DNA of 64,000 nt from NCBI GenBank assembly GCA_022649305.1, contig JALCNW010000003.1, forward strand, positions 1-64,000, written 5' to 3'. Position numbers and translations under genes: made by a program. The notes beneath the pieces are model-generated. The model saw nothing but the letters and a program-made list of their open reading frames with translations, had not been told where the DNA came from and made no database searches. Origin of the DNA: Enterobacter sp. (GTDB lineage: Bacteria > Pseudomonadota > Gammaproteobacteria > Enterobacterales > Enterobacteriaceae). Shown here piece after piece: positions 55,620-64,000 of this stretch (its first letter is position 1; each line of letters starts with the position of its first letter).

Positions 55620-56447
55620 ATGGCAAACCAAACCGTAATCAAGCTTCAGGATGGCAACATAATGCCCCAGTTGGGGCTCGGCGTATGGAAAGCCGGTAAC
55701 GACGAGGTCGTATCCGCCATTCACAAAGCACTGGAAGTCGGCTATCGGTCGATAGACACCGCTGCTGCGTACAAAAATGAAGACGGCGTCGGCAAAGCGC
55801 TGGCCAGCGCCGGTGTTTCGCGCGACGATCTGTTTATCACCACCAAACTGTGGAATGACGATCAAAAACGTCCACGCGAAGCCCTGCAAGAAAGTCTGGA
55901 GAAGCTCCAGCTGGATTTCGTCGATCTGTATCTGATGCACTGGCCAGTTCCGGCAATCGATCATTACGTCGAGGCCTGGAAAGGGCTGATCGAACTCCAG
56001 CAGGCTGGGCTGGTGAAGAGTATCGGCGTCTGTAATTTCCAGATTCATCATTTGCAGAGACTGATTGATGAAACGGGCGTTGCGCCAGTGATTAACCAGA
56101 TCGAGCTTCATCCGCTGATGCAACAGCGCCAGCTTCACGCCTGGAACGCCACGCACAAAATTCAGACTGAATCCTGGAGCCCGCTGGCACAGGGTGGCGA
56201 AGGTGTTTTCGATCAGAAAATCATCCGCGATTTAGCTGAAAAGTACGGTAAAACCGTCGCGCAGATTGTCATCCGCTGGCATCTGGATAGTGGGCTGGTC
56301 GTGATTCCGAAATCAGTCACGCCGTCGCGTATCGCCGAGAACTTCGACGTCTGGGATTTCCGTCTGGATAAGGACGAGCTAAGCGAGATTGCGAAGCTGG
56401 ACCAGGGCAAGCGCTTAGGGCCGGACCCGGATCAGTTTGGCGGTTAA
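55620..56447 (+). CDS. dkgA: 2,5-diketo-D-gluconate reductase A / methylglyoxal reductase
   Basis: The 275-residue aldo/keto reductase has the catalytic tetrad in SIDTAAAYKNEDG (Asp, Tyr), TTKLWNDD (Lys) and LMHWPVP (His), and the cofactor loop VIPKSVTPSRIAEN. It is 103 bp downstream of yqhD and shares YqhC control in E. coli. Excellent ribosome site GGAGGA. E. coli has yqhG-yqhH after this gene; they are absent here. Confidence 0.97.
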   Translation: MANQTVIKLQDGNIMPQLGLGVWKAGNDEVVSAIHKALEVGYRSIDTAAAYKNEDGVGKALASAGVSRDDLFITTKLWNDDQKRPREALQESLEKLQLDFVDLYLMHWPVPAIDHYVEAWKGLIELQQAGLVKSIGVCNFQIHHLQRLIDETGVAPVINQIELHPLMQQRQLHAWNATHKIQTESWSPLAQGGEGVFDQKIIRDLAEKYGKTVAQIVIRWHLDSGLVVIPKSVTPSRIAENFDVWDFRLDKDELSEIAKLDQGKRLGPDPDQFGG

Positions 56448-56450
56448 ATA

Positions 56451-56475
56451 AAAAACCCCGGCTTGCCGGGGTTTT
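56451..56475. terminator. Bidirectional terminator between dkgA and ygiQ
   Basis: AAAAACCCCGGC-TTGCC-GGGGTTTT: a strong stem with A-run and T-run on the two sides, serving both convergent genes. Confidence 0.93.
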
Positions 56476-56479
56476 CATT

Positions 56480-58651
56480 TTACGCTTTGCGCTTCACAGG
56501 CTTCTTCGCACTGGCATTCGCGTTCGAACGCTGATGCACAATCGGCGTGTGCTTGGTCAGCGCCGGGCGCGTGTTGCGGTTCTGGCGGCGTGCCTCGCGC
56601 ATTTCATCAAGCGTTGGCGAAGGTACCAGACAATCGCGGCGTGAACCTATCAGATGCTTTTTACCCATATCTTCCAGCACCTGACGAATCAGCGGCCAAT
56701 TTGCTGGATCGTGGTAACGCAGTAGCGCTTTATGCAGACGACGCTGTTTATCCCCCTTCGGCACCACCACATCTTCACTCTTATAACCAATCTTACTCAG
56801 CGGGTTCTTGCCGGTGTAATACATGGTCGTCGAGTTCGCGAGCGGCGACGGATAGAAGTTCTGCACCTGATCCAGACGGAAGCGGCGTTGTTTCAGCCAT
56901 AGCGCCAGATTCACCATATCTTCATCACGCGTGCCTGGGTGCGCGGAGATAAAGTACGGGATCAGATACTGCTCTTTGCCCGCCTGTTTGGAATAGGTGT
57001 CGAACAGCTCTTTGAAGCGATCGTAGCTGCCCATGCCCGGCTTCATCATCTTCGATAATGGGCCTTCTTCGGTATGCTCTGGCGCGATCTTCAGATAGCC
57101 GCCCACATGGTGGGTTGCCAGCTCTTTGATGTAGCGAGGATCTTCCACCGCGATGTCGTAACGCACACCGGAGGCGATCAGGATCTTTTTGATGCCCTTC
57201 AGATCACGCGCACGACGATAAAGGTTGATCGTCGGCTCGTGGTTGGTGTCCATGTGCTCGCAGATGCTCGGATAGACACACGACAGACGACGGCAGGTTT
57301 GTTCCGCGCGCGGCGACTTGCAGCGCAACATGTACATGTTTGCCGTTGGACCACCCAAATCGGAGATCACGCCGGTAAAGCCAGGAACGGAGTCGCGGAT
57401 GGCTTCGATCTCATTGACGATCGAGTCTTCGGATCGGCTCTGAATAATGCGGCCTTCGTGCTCGGTGATCGAACAGAAAGAACAGCCACCAAAGCAGCCA
57501 CGCATGATGTTGATTGAGAAACGGATCATCTCATATGCTGGAATGCGGCTATCACCGTACGCCGGATGCGGCACGCGCTTGTACGGCAGGGCAAATACGC
57601 TGTCCATCTCTTCGGTCGAGAGCGGGATGGCCGGTGGGTTAACCCAGATAAAGCGCTCGCCGTGTTTTTGCATCAACGCACGGGCGCAGCCGGGGTTGGT
57701 TTCATGGTGCAAAATGCGCGACGCGTGAGCGTACAGCACTTTGTCGCCTTTCACTTTTTCAAAGGACGGCAGGAGCACGTAGGTCTTTTCCCACGGCTTA
57801 GGACGCGGTGGCTGTACGACGACGGCTTTCGCTTCCGCTTTCTTTGGCTCGACAGGCTTGTTGTCGGCACACGGCAGATCTTCACCGTACGGATGCGGGA
57901 TCGGATCGATTTTGCCCGGCATATCAATGATCCGGGAATCGACACCGCTCCAGCCCGGCAGCGCTTCTTTCACCATAATTGCGGTGTTACGCACGTCGCG
58001 AATGCTGGAAACCGGCTCGCCCTGGGACAAACGATGCGCCACTTCTACGAGCGGGCGTTCACCGTTGCCGAAGATCAGCATGTCAGCCTTGGAATCCACC
58101 AGCACCGAGCGGCGCACGGTATCAGACCAGTAATCATAGTGCGCGGTACGACGCAGGCTCGCTTCGATTCCACCCAGGATGACCGGCACGTCTCTCCATG
58201 CTTCTTTACAACGCTGGGTGTAAACCAAAGTGGCACGATCCGGACGCTTACCGGCGACATTATCAGCGGTGTAAGCATCGTCATGACGCAGTTTGCGATC
58301 GGCGGTGTAGCGGTTGATCATGGAGTCCATGTTGCCCGCAGTCACGCCGAAGAACAGATTGGGTTTGCCGAGGCTCATAAACGCCTCTTTGCTGTTCCAG
58401 TCTGGTTGAGAAATAATCCCGACGCGGAAGCCCTGCGCTTCTAGCATGCGCCCACAGATGGCCATGCCAAAACTCGGATGATCGACGTATGCATCGCCAG
58501 TCACCAGAATAATATCGCAGCTGTCCCAGCCCAGTTGGTCCATCTCTTCGCGGGACATCGGCAGGAATGGTGCCGGCCCAAAACAGGCCGCCCAGTACTG
58601 CGGCCAGGAGAAGAGGTCTCGATCCGGCTGGATCAAGGATATTGCGCTCAT
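56480..58651 (-). CDS. ygiQ: Radical SAM protein YgiQ
   Basis: The 723-residue protein has an N-terminal UPF0313-type domain and a radical SAM core with cluster cysteines Cys386, Cys390 and Cys393 in [10 protein letters not shown]-terminal basic tail ([14 protein letters not shown]) closes it. The reaction is uncharacterised. Starts at ATG 58651 in agreement with E. coli. Confidence 0.95.
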   Translation of the reverse strand: MSAISLIQPDRDLFSWPQYWAACFGPAPFLPMSREEMDQLGWDSCDIILVTGDAYVDHPSFGMAICGRMLEAQGFRVGIISQPDWNSKEAFMSLGKPNLFFGVTAGNMDSMINRYTADRKLRHDDAYTADNVAGKRPDRATLVYTQRCKEAWRDVPVILGGIEASLRRTAHYDYWSDTVRRSVLVDSKADMLIFGNGERPLVEVAHRLSQGEPVSSIRDVRNTAIMVKEALPGWSGVDSRIIDMPGKIDPIPHPYGEDLPCADNKPVEPKKAEAKAVVVQPPRPKPWEKTYVLLPSFEKVKGDKVLYAHASRILHHETNPGCARALMQKHGERFIWVNPPAIPLSTEEMDSVFALPYKRVPHPAYGDSRIPAYEMIRFSINIMRGCFGGCSFCSITEHEGRIIQSRSEDSIVNEIEAIRDSVPGFTGVISDLGGPTANMYMLRCKSPRAEQTCRRLSCVYPSICEHMDTNHEPTINLYRRARDLKGIKKILIASGVRYDIAVEDPRYIKELATHHVGGYLKIAPEHTEEGPLSKMMKPGMGSYDRFKELFDTYSKQAGKEQYLIPYFISAHPGTRDEDMVNLALWLKQRRFRLDQVQNFYPSPLANSTTMYYTGKNPLSKIGYKSEDVVVPKGDKQRRLHKALLRYHDPANWPLIRQVLEDMGKKHLIGSRRDCLVPSPTLDEMREARRQNRNTRPALTKHTPIVHQRSNANASAKKPVKRKA

Positions 58652-58739
58652 AATGCTTCCGAAGAAAAAATAAACAAAGGGCGGGGATTATACGCTGGAT
58701 CAATGCGGGAAATGAAGGGTTAATGTGGCAGGTATGTTT

Positions 58740-58785
58740 CCCCTCACCCCGGACCGTACACGGGGAGAGGGTTAGGGTGAGGGGG
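58740..58785. repeat. Dispersed palindromic element, copy 2
   Basis: CCCCTCACCCC ... CGGGGAGAGGG then TTAGGGTGAGGGGG. It shares the GGGGAGAGGGNNAGGGTGAGGGG core with 25091-25127 and lies just past the 3' end of ftsP on the minus strand. Confidence 0.65.
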
Positions 58786-58792
58786 AAGGTTT

Positions 58793-60205
58793 TTACGGCG
58801 CTGGATTCACCAGCAACTGCCCCACTGAGCCACGATCCGCCATTTCCAGCGTCTGGCTGTGGAACAGGAACGGGAAGTGTGCCCAGGAAGGTTGCCCGTA
58901 ATAGACCAGCAGTTCAACCTGCCCATCGACCCAGACGGTATCTTTCCAGCCACGGTCTTCCGGGAACGGCATCGCCCCGTTGACGTTGCGGATGAGGAAA
59001 CTCACGCCTTCAATATGGAACGACTGCGGCATTTCCGCGCGTACCGTCCAGCGCTCCCACGTCCCCTGTTGAGCGGTGATATCAATGCGATTCACATCCC
59101 ACAGCGCACCGTTGATGCCCGGATCGTCGCCCAAACTAAGATCACGCGTGCGAACCGGCGTGCCGCTCAGGATTTCTTGCGGCAACAATCGCATCGGCAG
59201 GTTATCCGTCACCAGCGGCAACAGGCCTGTCGGACGCAACGTTAATACCAGCGTGGAGACGAGAATACTTGAGGGTTCAAAGAAGCCGCGAATTCGATCA
59301 ACAATACTCGCCGCCTCGCCGCAGGTGATCGACACTTCATCACCGTTGGTCATGTCCACGAGGATTTCGCGACGTTCGCCCGGAGCCAGCGCAAGCTGTT
59401 TGACGGACACGGGCGCAGGCAAGAAGCCCTGATCGCCAGAAATCACATGCAGGGCGCGACCATCGCTCATTTGCAGCAAATAGCGACGCGAGTTTGACGC
59501 ATTCAGTAGACGCAGACGGACCCAGCCGCGCGAAACTTCAACGTAAGGACTTTGCGCGCCATTCACCATCAAAATGTCGCCAACAAATCCACCGCTGCCC
59601 GGCTCGCTGTATTCTGGCGTGCCGAAGTTATCCAGACGCTTGTCCTGGATAATGACCGGGAAATCGTCGACGCCATAATGGTTCGGGATAGGCAGCGATT
59701 TGCTCACTTCATCTTCCACCAGCCACATCCCGGCCAGGCCGTTGTAAACCTGCTGCGCGGTGCGGTTTGGCGTGTTGGCGTGATACCACAGCGTTGAGGC
59801 ACTCTGGCGGATCGGTAGCACTGGCGCCCAGTCGGCGCTCGGCGACAGCATGCGCGCCGCACCGCCAATAAGTGGGCCAGGCACCTGCAAGCCGCTAATG
59901 GTCATCGCGACGTTTTCCGTCAGACGGTTGCTGTAAATCAGCTTCACGTCGTCGCCGTTCCAGACGCGGATAGTTGGGCCGAGATAGCGGCCATTAATGC
60001 CCCATACCGACGCGCGAGTTCCCTGGGTGAAGGACCAGTGAGAACGCTGCATCGTCAGAAAAAGCGGCTGACCACGACGGGATTCGAGCAACGGCGGAAT
60101 GGGCAGCGGTTGCTGCTGCCCGGCGGCGTTGGCTGTCAGCGGAACCGCACCTGCACAAAGGGCGATTCCCGAAGCCTGAATAAACTGACGCCGACTGAAT
60201 GACAT
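58793..60205 (-). CDS. ftsP: Cell-division protein FtsP (SufI)
   Basis: The 470-residue multicopper-oxidase-like protein has a twin-arginine signal (SRRQFIQASGIALCAG, RR at 5-6). Copper-ligand histidine clusters of true oxidases are not evident, as in E. coli FtsP. It is exported folded by Tat and stabilises the divisome under stress. It is downstream of plsC on the same strand. Confidence 0.96.
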   Translation of the reverse strand: MSFSRRQFIQASGIALCAGAVPLTANAAGQQQPLPIPPLLESRRGQPLFLTMQRSHWSFTQGTRASVWGINGRYLGPTIRVWNGDDVKLIYSNRLTENVAMTISGLQVPGPLIGGAARMLSPSADWAPVLPIRQSASTLWYHANTPNRTAQQVYNGLAGMWLVEDEVSKSLPIPNHYGVDDFPVIIQDKRLDNFGTPEYSEPGSGGFVGDILMVNGAQSPYVEVSRGWVRLRLLNASNSRRYLLQMSDGRALHVISGDQGFLPAPVSVKQLALAPGERREILVDMTNGDEVSITCGEAASIVDRIRGFFEPSSILVSTLVLTLRPTGLLPLVTDNLPMRLLPQEILSGTPVRTRDLSLGDDPGINGALWDVNRIDITAQQGTWERWTVRAEMPQSFHIEGVSFLIRNVNGAMPFPEDRGWKDTVWVDGQVELLVYYGQPSWAHFPFLFHSQTLEMADRGSVGQLLVNPAP

Positions 60206-60263
60206 ATTTGCTCCATGTAAAACGGCTAACTACGTGGGAATTCGTTTTCCCTTTAATTCCGGC

Positions 60264-61001
60264 TTAAAGCTTTCCGGCGGCTTCTCTTTCTGCAACTTCT
60301 TTGTCGAGCATTTCAATATGACGGGCCATCAGGTCGCGGCAATGCGCTGCCAGCTCGCGAACCTGGTCTTTACCGTATTGACTGGTATCAACAGGCGGGA
60401 GCATTTCAACAATCACCAGCCCGTTTTTCAAGCGATTAAGATTAATCTTATTAGATGTATTGGAAACGCACACAGGAATAATCGGTACACCTGCCGCAAT
60501 TGCAGCATGAAACGCGCCTGTTTTAAACGGCAGCAGCCCACGACCACGGCTACGAGTTCCTTCCGGGAACATCCAGATAGAGATTTTGCGTTTCTTAAAA
60601 TGGCTCACGACTTCAGCGATGGTGCTGTGCGCTTTGGCGCGATTATTACGGTCGATCAGCAAGTTACCGGTGAGCCAGTAAAGCAGCCCGAAAAAAGGGA
60701 TCCACAGCAGGCTTTTTTTACCCACGGTAACCGTTGGCGGCTGCACAATAGCCGCGGCGGTCACCATATCGTAGTTATTTTGATGATTGCCGATATAGAT
60801 GGCGTTGCCGAAATGTTCCACGCCTTCAGGTAAGCGGGTTTCCACTTTCATGCCATACAGCGGTGCGAGGCGGCCAAACATGCGGCCAAAGGTGGAGACA
60901 TGTTTTGGGTTACGTGGGCTGAACAGACAGTAAATACACCCGAACACGCAAACCAGAATGCAGTAGATAACGGTAAGAATTAAGCGAACAATTAATAGCA
61001 T
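60264..61001 (-). CDS. plsC: 1-acyl-sn-glycerol-3-phosphate acyltransferase
   Basis: ATG 61001 gives 245 residues, the E. coli length; an extension to 61031 is open but not needed. N-terminal membrane helix, the acyltransferase motif NHQNNYD (His73, Asp78) and FPEGTRS near residue 145. Converts lysophosphatidate to phosphatidate at the inner membrane. Between parC and ftsP as in E. coli. Confidence 0.98.
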   Translation of the reverse strand: MLLIVRLILTVIYCILVCVFGCIYCLFSPRNPKHVSTFGRMFGRLAPLYGMKVETRLPEGVEHFGNAIYIGNHQNNYDMVTAAAIVQPPTVTVGKKSLLWIPFFGLLYWLTGNLLIDRNNRAKAHSTIAEVVSHFKKRKISIWMFPEGTRSRGRGLLPFKTGAFHAAIAAGVPIIPVCVSNTSNKINLNRLKNGLVIVEMLPPVDTSQYGKDQVRELAAHCRDLMARHIEMLDKEVAEREAAGKL

Positions 61002-61124
61002 AGCGACCTCAGAAGCCCTAACAGCTGACAAGTATACTGCAACTGCCGCCGGGTAAGAATTATGTTTTATATAACGGAAATTTTAGCGAGAACCCCCTTC
61101 TGAACAGAAGGGGGAGAAGCTATG

Positions 61125-63383
61125 TTACTCTTCGCTATCGCCCGATTTTGGTCGGTTTGGCGAGTCGATCTCAATGCGGTCAATACGCTGTAGACCACGC
61201 ATCAGCGAACCGCGGCGTCCACGCTCGCCAATCACTTTCTGTAACTCTTCCGGACGCAGTTTAATTTTGCGCTTGCCGACGTGAATGGTCAGCGTGCTTT
61301 GCGGCGGCAGGATAAACAGATGCGCCAGACCATCCTCGCCTTTCGCTGCTTCCGCTGACGGAATATTGATTATCTTGTTGCCTTTGCCTTTCGACAGCTG
61401 CGGCAAATCGCTTACCGGGAACATCAACATACGTCCTGCCTGGCTAATCGCCAGCAGCATATCTGTCTCGTTCTCAATCAACAGCGGCGGCATGACATGC
61501 GCGTTATCCGGCAGGCTAATCAGTGCTTTACCCGCACGGTTACGTGCCACCAGATCGTTGAAGGTACAGATGAAGCCATAACCCGCGTCGGAGGCCATCA
61601 GCAGCTTCTGCTCTTCGCTTTCCATCAGCATATGGTCCACGCTGGCACCCGGTGGCAGCGTCAGTTTGCCGGTGATCGGCTCACCTTGCCCGCGTGCCGA
61701 TGGAAGCGTAATCGGGTCGATGGCGTAGCTGCGCCCCGTGGAGTCGATAAACACCACCGGCTGATTGCTCTTGCCTTTCACCGCCGATTTGAAGCTGTCA
61801 CCCGCTTTGTAGCTCAATCCAGGCGCGTCAATGTCGTGGCCTTTGGCGCTACGCACCCAGCCGCTTTGAGACAGGACAATCGTCACGGGTTCAGATGGCA
61901 GCATGTCGTGCTCGTTCATTGCCTTGGCTTCTTCACGCTCGTGCAGCGGCGAGCGACGGTCGTCACCAAACGCATCGGAATCAGCTTGCAGCTCTTTCTT
62001 CAGCAGATTGCTCATCTTGCGCTCGGACGCCAGAATCGCCTGCAGCTGATCGCGCTCTTTTGCCAGCTCGTTCTGCTCACCGCGAATCTTCACCTCTTCC
62101 AGCTTGGCGAGATGGCGCAGTTTAAGTTCGAGGATCGCTTCCGCCTGAGTATCGCTAATACCAAAGCGCGACATCAGCGCAGGTTTTGGCTCGTCCTCGG
62201 TACGGATTATCTCAATGACTTCGTCAATATTCAGGAACGCGACCAGTAAACCTTCGAGGATATGCAGGCGCTTGAGCACTTTTTCCAGACGATAGTTCAG
62301 ACGGCGACGCACGGTATCGCGACGGTACACCAGCCACTCGTTCAGGATCTCCAGCAGGTTTTTCACCGACGGGCGACCGTCCAGGCCGATCATGTTCAGG
62401 TTAATGCGATAGCTTTTTTCAAGATCGGTGGTGACGAACAGGTGGTTCATTACCTGCTCCATATCCACGCGGTTGGAGCGCGGCACGATCACCAGACGCG
62501 TCGGGTTTTCGTGGTCCGACTCATCGCGCAGATCGTCAACCATAGGCAGCTTTTTATTGCGCATCTGGGCAGCAATCTGCTCCAGCACTTTTGCGCCTGA
62601 GACCTGGTGCGGCAGGGCGGTAATCACCACCGCGCCGTCTTCTTTGGTCCATACCGCGCGCATACGTACCGAGCCGCGACCGTTCTGGTAAATTTTGCGA
62701 ATTTCAGCACGAGAAGTGATGATTTCAGCTTCGGTCGGGTAATCCGGCCCCTGCACGATATCCAGCACTTCATCAAGGGTGGTATTCGGTTTTTCAATCA
62801 GCGTAATCGCCGCTTTAGCGACTTCGCGCAGGTTGTGCGGCGGGATATCCGTCGCCATCCCCACGGCAATACCGGTGGTGCCGTTCAGCAGAATATTCGG
62901 CAGACGCGCGGGCAGCATTTTCGGCTCTTGCATCGTACCGTCAAAGTTCGGTACCCAGTCGACCGTACCCTGCCCCAGTTCGCCCAGCAGCACTTCTGCG
63001 TATTTGGACAGGCGTGATTCGGTGTAACGCATCGCTGCGAAGGATTTCGGATCGTCCGGTGCCCCCCAGTTTCCCTGGCCATCGACCAGCGGATAACGAT
63101 AGGAGAATGGCTGTGCCATTAATACCATCGCTTCATAACAGGCGCTGTCGCCGTGCGGATGGTATTTACCGAGAACATCACCCACGGTACGGGCGGATTT
63201 TTTGAATTTGGCGCTGGCGCTCAGGCCCAGCTCGGACATCGCAAAGACGATGCGGCGCTGAACGGGCTTCAGGCCATCACCGATAAACGGCAATGCCCTG
63301 TCCATGATGACGTACATGGAGTAGTTCAGATAGGCGTTTTCAGTGAATTCATGTAGCGCGATGCGCTCTGCCATATCGCTCAT
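61125..63383 (-). CDS. parC: DNA topoisomerase IV subunit A
   Basis: The 752-residue protein has the E. coli length, with catalytic Tyr120 in [10 protein letters not shown]. The quinolone-resistance-determining region reads [12 protein letters not shown] with wild-type Ser80 and Glu84. The C-terminal beta-pinwheel domain is complete. With ParE it decatenates daughter chromosomes. Confidence 0.99.
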   Translation of the reverse strand: MSDMAERIALHEFTENAYLNYSMYVIMDRALPFIGDGLKPVQRRIVFAMSELGLSASAKFKKSARTVGDVLGKYHPHGDSACYEAMVLMAQPFSYRYPLVDGQGNWGAPDDPKSFAAMRYTESRLSKYAEVLLGELGQGTVDWVPNFDGTMQEPKMLPARLPNILLNGTTGIAVGMATDIPPHNLREVAKAAITLIEKPNTTLDEVLDIVQGPDYPTEAEIITSRAEIRKIYQNGRGSVRMRAVWTKEDGAVVITALPHQVSGAKVLEQIAAQMRNKKLPMVDDLRDESDHENPTRLVIVPRSNRVDMEQVMNHLFVTTDLEKSYRINLNMIGLDGRPSVKNLLEILNEWLVYRRDTVRRRLNYRLEKVLKRLHILEGLLVAFLNIDEVIEIIRTEDEPKPALMSRFGISDTQAEAILELKLRHLAKLEEVKIRGEQNELAKERDQLQAILASERKMSNLLKKELQADSDAFGDDRRSPLHEREEAKAMNEHDMLPSEPVTIVLSQSGWVRSAKGHDIDAPGLSYKAGDSFKSAVKGKSNQPVVFIDSTGRSYAIDPITLPSARGQGEPITGKLTLPPGASVDHMLMESEEQKLLMASDAGYGFICTFNDLVARNRAGKALISLPDNAHVMPPLLIENETDMLLAISQAGRMLMFPVSDLPQLSKGKGNKIINIPSAEAAKGEDGLAHLFILPPQSTLTIHVGKRKIKLRPEELQKVIGERGRRGSLMRGLQRIDRIEIDSPNRPKSGDSEE

Positions 63384-63470
63384 TAATTGTGATTCCTCAA
63401 CTCAGAAACCTGTGGGTTTCAGGCAATATTGCCGCAGATACTACCCTATCTGGCGAGTTGAGTCACAAAG

Positions 63471-63498
63471 AAAAAGGGCCGATGAGTCGGCCCTTTTT
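63471..63498 (-). terminator. Terminator of ygiW
   Basis: AAAAAGGGCCGA-CTCA-TCGGCCCTTTTT on the minus strand directly follows the ygiW stop. The run of A on the other side could also serve as a T-run for rightward transcripts. Confidence 0.92.
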
Positions 63499-63503
63499 TG
63501 ACG

Positions 63504-63917
63504 TTATTTGTTCAGCTTGATGACCTGTTTGACGTCGATTTCAAACTCATTCCACTCTTTATCAACCTTACCCTGAATTTCGACTTTATCCTGCGGGGTG
63601 ATGGTCAGACCGTTCCAGCGTTTGTGGTCGATCTCGACGTTGACCGTGCCGGTTTCATCGCGGAACAGGTAACGGTCGTCAGACAGGCGTTCGGTGATAT
63701 TACCGCGCAGCTTCACCCAGCTGTCGTCCTTCTGATCCTTAACCTTTGCCGCCGTAGTCAGGTTGGCGTTGGTGTCCACGAACCCACCCTGCTGAGTTTG
63801 CGCCTGGGTCTGGGTTTGGGCTGGCGTCGCTGACGGGCCGTTAAATCCGCCTTGAGCGGCGAAAACCGGTGCCGTGGTCATCATCATGATTGCTGTAATT
63901 GCAGCGAATTTTTTCAT
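63504..63917 (-). CDS. ygiW: Stress-induced OB-fold periplasmic protein YgiW/VisP
   Basis: ATG 63917 gives 137 residues; an open extension to 63953 covers the leader. Signal peptide ending APVFA, a Gln/Thr-rich linker (TPAQTQTQAQTQQGG), then the BOF domain (DDSWVKLRGNITERL, YLFRDETG, VEIDHKRWNG). Salmonella VisP binds peptidoglycan and aids stress resistance. In E. coli it is next to qseBC, which would lie just beyond the window. Confidence 0.95.
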   Translation of the reverse strand: MKKFAAITAIMMMTTAPVFAAQGGFNGPSATPAQTQTQAQTQQGGFVDTNANLTTAAKVKDQKDDSWVKLRGNITERLSDDRYLFRDETGTVNVEIDHKRWNGLTITPQDKVEIQGKVDKEWNEFEIDVKQVIKLNK

Positions 63918-63967
63918 CGTATTCTCTCCCTTTAATGTGGTTTCGAGTTCCATTAAACAGAGTAAAC

Positions 63968-63984
63968 CTTAACAACTTCTTAAG
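63968..63984. promoter_or_regulatory. Putative QseB/PmrA-type response-regulator site upstream of ygiW
   Basis: The direct repeat CTTAAC-AACTT-CTTAAG has the half-site and 5-bp spacing of PmrA boxes and related QseB/PreA sites. It lies about 50 bp upstream of ygiW, where divergent qseB is expected. Confidence 0.6.
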
Positions 63985-64000
63985 GGGAAAATTTATTTAT

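Noticed and set aside
57566..58444. Plus-strand frame of 292 codons
   Set aside because: It is antisense to ygiQ, which is complete with radical SAM cysteines.
61497..62249. Plus-strand frame of 250 codons
   Set aside because: It is antisense to parC and has no features of its own.
63384..63503. mqsRA toxin-antitoxin and ygiS, expected near here in E. coli
   Set aside because: Only 120 bp with a terminator lie between parC and ygiW, so these genes are absent.

Overview
This window is chromosomal DNA from a member of the Enterobacteriaceae. The backbone gene order (gss, yghU, yghX, yghZ, yghA, exbDB, metC, yghB, yqhCD, dkgA, ygiQ, ftsP, plsC, parC, ygiW) is the same segment found in Escherichia coli. 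Protein sequences are close to, but clearly different from, E. coli, and the accessory content suggests Enterobacter or a near relative (inference). No tRNA, rRNA, CRISPR array, IS element or integrase was recognised.

Region by region. (1) 1-11.7 kb, minus strand: a TolC-like outer-membrane secretion gene followed by the first 3400 codons of a giant BapA-type adhesin made of about 100-residue Ig-like repeats. The gene runs off the left edge. The repeats show a second-order period of about 1794 bp (six domains). (2) 12.3-20.7 kb: glutathionylspermidine synthetase/amidase (gss), a complete five-gene peptide-type ABC importer and divergent yghU. In E. coli gss and yghU are neighbours, so the importer sits between two thiol-metabolism genes. 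(3) 20.9-23.2 kb: an overlapping trio encoding an MscS-like channel, an AI-2E family membrane protein and a glycine-zipper protein. (4) 23.2-39.2 kb: a chaperone-usher fimbrial cluster (major pilin, chaperone, broken usher, tip adhesin and two minor pilins) surrounded by regulators. These are an EAL protein, five LuxR-type proteins and four winged-helix IprA/YaiV-like proteins. Two of the LuxR types occur as an adjacent pair on each side of the pilus genes, and the winged-helix genes likewise occur as one pair on each side. Between the left regulator pairs lies a stretch of debris with a P4-satellite-like remnant and a fimbrial chaperone fragment. (5) 39.3-45.1 kb: a PAS-GGDEF diguanylate cyclase, a methyl-accepting chemotaxis protein and an autotransporter. 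(6) 45.1-64 kb: conserved backbone, interrupted by three unrecognised genes at 47.2-48.6 kb. Relative to E. coli K-12, the hyb hydrogenase-2 operon, yqhA, yqhGH and the ygiS-mqsRA-ygiV genes are not present.

Taken together, the left 45 kb is devoted to surface attachment and its control (giant adhesin, fimbriae, autotransporter, c-di-GMP enzymes, chemoreceptor and ten DNA- or c-di-GMP-linked regulators). The right 19 kb is housekeeping. The most unusual feature is the repeated regulator-pair architecture around a fimbrial operon whose usher carries a frameshift and a nonsense codon.
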